Shown: piece after piece, positions 4,105-6,319 of the stretch | Layout of the letters: every line of letters begins with the position of its first letter | How positions within the stretch are numbered: the stretch's first letter is position 1 | DNA from: Prolixibacteraceae bacterium | Lineage (GTDB): Bacteria; Bacteroidota; Bacteroidia; Bacteroidales; Prolixibacteraceae | NCBI GenBank assembly: GCA_003450125.1 | Contig: DMFR01000178.1 | Location: forward strand, 600 to 6,918 | Length of the DNA stretch: 6,319 nucleotides | Direction: 5' to 3' | The notes under the pieces: generated by a model | What the model was told of the DNA's origin: nothing | What the model saw: the letters and a program-made list of their open reading frames with translations, nothing else | Databases searched by the model: none | Position numbers and translations under genes: made by a program

Positions 4105-6072
4105 ATGAAGTATTCTATCAATGAACTGGTTAAAAGAACATTCTTAGTTTTTATAGGTATCCTTTTTACAATGATGAGTTATTCTGCCACCTACTATGTC
4201 AGCAATTCAGGCAGCGATTCCAACAACGGACAGTCCGAAAACAACTCTTGGCAAACTTTAGCCAGGGTCAATTCAGCCTCCCTGGCTGCAGGTGATTCAG
4301 TATTGTTTCATTCAGGCGACTCCTGGTTTGGACAATTGGTTCCCAAAAGTGGCAGCTCATCCGCCAGGATTACCTACGGGGCTTACGGGACGGGCAATAA
4401 ACCCCTGATCCATGCCGCCATTACCAAAATGAGCACAGGTGACTGGGTCGATCAAGGATCCAATATCTGGAGAAGTTCCTCTACTTATTCCACTGAAATC
4501 GGTAATATCCTCTTCAATGGCTCCGTTTGCGGGATGAGAAAATATTCCGATGGCGCCCTCACTGCACAGGGTCATTTTTACTACAATACCTCAACGGATT
4601 ACATTACCTTGTACTCAAAGGGTAACCCAGCCAGCTACTATTCCGACATCAAGCTCCTTTCGGTTGCCATTTTGGTAAAAATAAATGATAAGTCAAATAT
4701 CAACGTGAAGGATTTGAATCTCAGTTTTACCGGCGGCTATTCCGTGGTGGGAGATGGCGTGTCGGGGATTACCCTGAGTAACCTAACCATGATATGGATT
4801 GGCGGGCAAACTTATTCGGGTGAAGTAAGGAAGGGAAACGCCGTAGAGTTCTGGAACAATTGCCAGAATGCGTTGGTTGAAAAATGTACCGTAGGCGAAG
4901 TCTTTGATGCCGGGCTATCCAACCAGGGCGACAATGCCACCCAGAAAAACATTACCTACCGGAAAAATATCATCTACCATTGTGAATACTCCTACGAGTA
5001 TTTCCTGCCCGAAGGCGAAACCTCCAACATCCTCTTTGAAAATAATACCTGCGTGGATGCAGGCCTTGGATGGGGCCACAGTCAAAGGCCAAACCCATCG
5101 GGAAGACATATCCGCATCGCAGGAACACCTTCCAATACAAACAATTTCGTGGTCCGCAACAACATCTTTTGCAATGCCGTGGATGTGTTGAACTATACCC
5201 GCAGCATTGAAGGCCTGGAAGACCGCTTTACCTTCAATTACAATGCATTCTACCAGACTTTGAGCAGCAACCTGGCACAGATCAAAATGGTGTATTATCC
5301 TACTTTTTCTGCCTACCAGTCAGCTACCGGATGGGAGTCCAATTCAAGCAACAAGGACCCCTTATTTGTCGATGCGGCCAACCATGATTACCGCCTGGCC
5401 TCCAATTCCCCCTGTATCGATGCAGGCGATCCTTCCTCAGCCAAAGATGCCAACGGTACCCGCTCTGACATGGGTGCTCTGGAAAGCGGAAGTTCTGCTG
5501 CCAACACTTCGGATACTTCCCGCCCGGTGGTTTCGGCCTTTGACATCCCTTCCACTTCCACTTCCCTTACCGTCCCCCTATCAACCCTGTCAGCCACTGA
5601 CAATGTAGGAGTGACAGCATTTCTTATCAACGAATCGTCCGTAACCCCTGCCCTTTCAAGTACCATGTGGCACCCAACTGCACCCACCACCTACCAGGCC
5701 CTTTCCCCGGGAACAAAGACTCTTTATGCCTGGGCCAGGGATGCTGCCGGCAATATTTCCTATGCAAGAACGGAGAATGTGACCATTACAGATGGAGGAG
5801 TAACAACCGGAACGGAGAATATAATCGAACCTCTTAAAATCGATGTTTACCCCAATCCTTGCAGGGACCAGGTAACCGTTCGTTTTTCTCAGACCCCTGA
5901 GGCCGGTAGCCATGTTGAAATCTTCGATGTGACGGGTAAAAGCGTAGCCTCTCGTGAAATCACCAATGCGGAAGAACAATTTACACTCACCGCTCAATCT
6001 GCCGGATTATACATGGTGAAAACCAAGGTTGGCTCCACTGAAAAGGTTACCAAACTGATCATTAACAAATAA
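4105..6072 (+). CDS. Secreted parallel beta-helix protein with T9SS sorting domain
   Basis: A 655-residue exported protein. Residues 1-28 form a signal peptide: basic start, hydrophobic core FLVFIGILFTMM, cleavage likely after SYSA. The mature start, TYYVSNSGSDSNNGQ and later LAAGDSVLFHSGDSW, is the usual opening of right-handed parallel beta-helix (pectate-lyase-like) proteins. Asn-rich strand-turn repeats continue to about residue 410. DPLFVDAANHDYRLASNSPCIDAGD through DMGALE (about 418-460) resembles the choice-of-anchor Q segment that often ends such helices. Residues about 472-562 look like a bacterial Ig-like domain (ATDNVGV, YAWARDAAGNIS). Residues about 577-655 are a type IX (Por) sorting domain, with VYPNPCRDQVTV, IFDVTGK and GLYMVK. 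Expected fate: Sec export, then T9SS transport to the cell surface or medium. The fold suggests polysaccharide binding or cleavage, but no catalytic set was identified, so no enzyme name is given. The ATG at 4105 is chosen because the signal peptide follows directly. Confidence 0.93.
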   Translation: MKYSINELVKRTFLVFIGILFTMMSYSATYYVSNSGSDSNNGQSENNSWQTLARVNSASLAAGDSVLFHSGDSWFGQLVPKSGSSSARITYGAYGTGNKPLIHAAITKMSTGDWVDQGSNIWRSSSTYSTEIGNILFNGSVCGMRKYSDGALTAQGHFYYNTSTDYITLYSKGNPASYYSDIKLLSVAILVKINDKSNINVKDLNLSFTGGYSVVGDGVSGITLSNLTMIWIGGQTYSGEVRKGNAVEFWNNCQNALVEKCTVGEVFDAGLSNQGDNATQKNITYRKNIIYHCEYSYEYFLPEGETSNILFENNTCVDAGLGWGHSQRPNPSGRHIRIAGTPSNTNNFVVRNNIFCNAVDVLNYTRSIEGLEDRFTFNYNAFYQTLSSNLAQIKMVYYPTFSAYQSATGWESNSSNKDPLFVDAANHDYRLASNSPCIDAGDPSSAKDANGTRSDMGALESGSSAANTSDTSRPVVSAFDIPSTSTSLTVPLSTLSATDNVGVTAFLINESSVTPALSSTMWHPTAPTTYQALSPGTKTLYAWARDAAGNISYARTENVTITDGGVTTGTENIIEPLKIDVYPNPCRDQVTVRFSQTPEAGSHVEIFDVTGKSVASREITNAEEQFTLTAQSAGLYMVKTKVGSTEKVTKLIINK

Positions 6073-6076
6073 CTTC

Positions 6077-6302
6077 AAAAAGGGAACACTGATTTTATAG
6101 AAAAAAAGAAAAAAATGGAACACTGATTTTACTGATGTAACGGATTTACACTGATCTCTTAAAAATACGAATTATACGAATTGAAACGCCCGCCTGCCGG
6201 CAGGAATTACACGATATTAAAGAATCAATGTCAATCCGTTACATCAGTAAAATCAGTATTCCATTTTTTTCTTTTTTATTATATTATCAGTGTTCCTTTT
6301 TT
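6077..6302. repeat. Large imperfect inverted repeat (77-base arms)
   Basis: Bases 6077-6153 align without gaps to the reverse complement of 6226-6302, about 69 of 77 positions matching, with a perfect 25-base block at 6122-6146 against 6233-6257. The 72-base centre contains nonamer repeats and a palindrome. It starts four bases after the beta-helix gene stop codon, so as RNA it would form a very long stem ending in a T-rich 3' arm and could act as a terminator or 3' stabiliser. The arms contain repeated ACTGAT motifs. A MITE-like element is another possibility. Further ATCAGTGTA sequence at the window end suggests the repeats continue beyond it. Confidence 0.9.
6193..6204. repeat. CCTGCCGGCAGG palindrome in the centre of the inverted repeat
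   Basis: A perfect 12-base GC-rich palindrome lies in the AT-rich loop of the 6077-6302 inverted repeat, between GAATT-type nonamers (6168-6182 and 6204-6212). The context looks as if the palindrome had been inserted into a nonamer array. Confidence 0.7.
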
Positions 6303-6319
6303 AAATTTAAATCAGTGTA

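Noticed and set aside
4357..4575. Open frames on both strands inside the beta-helix gene (also 4904-5191, 5366-5608, 5388-5690, 5656-5997)
   Set aside because: They are shadows of a clearly coding 655-residue frame and show no domain features of their own.

Overview
The window looks like chromosomal DNA of a Bacteroidota bacterium, probably a Bacteroidales/Marinilabiliales-type or Cytophagales-type environmental lineage. The support is: a secreted protein with a C-terminal type IX secretion (Por) sorting domain; a DUF6266-type protein, a family I know from Bacteroidota; start codons preceded by A/T-rich sequence without clear Shine-Dalgarno motifs; a Bacteroidota-like -7 box (TAnnTTTG) before the tRNA; and AT-rich intergenic DNA full of short repeats. 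The exact taxon cannot be read from the sequence.

Layout: (1) 1-58, a hairpin and a 7-base tandem array that runs into the stop codon of (2) a minus-strand Gfo/Idh/MocA-family NAD(P)-dependent oxidoreductase, 59-1216. (3) 1217-1601, about 385 bases without a convincing gene. (4) tRNA-Gly(CCC), 1602-1673, with a plausible promoter upstream and a strong intrinsic terminator directly downstream. (5) 1724-2037, AT-rich spacer with an 18-base perfect palindrome. (6) A 39-residue single-pass membrane protein, 2038-2157, plus strand. (7) A probably bidirectional terminator at 2234-2268, shared with (8) the convergent minus-strand DUF6266-type gene, 2350-2991. (9) 2992-4104, about 1.1 kb with no credible gene but many repeats: heptamer, decamer and nonamer arrays, then five copies of a roughly 31-base hairpin-bearing repeat plus one inverted partial copy, then a cluster of GTGCGAA half-sites. 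(10) A secreted parallel beta-helix protein with a T9SS sorting domain, 4105-6072. (11) A 77-base-arm inverted repeat starting four bases past that stop codon and running nearly to the window edge.

The genes do not form an operon. The three large genes are separate transcription units on different strands. The oxidoreductase (sugar-type substrate family) and the beta-helix protein (a fold common in polysaccharide-active proteins) would both fit carbohydrate use, but they lie 2.9 kb apart with unrelated loci between, so a shared pathway is not supported.

The most unusual part is the intergenic repeat material. In the 3334-3603 array the short hairpin stem keeps its pairing although its sequence changes between copies (AGTGC/GCACT versus GGTGC/GCACC), and the inverted partial copy allows a branched fold. 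This looks like a structured dispersed element of REP/BIME type rather than CRISPR or a coding repeat. I see no complete new multi-gene system in the window.
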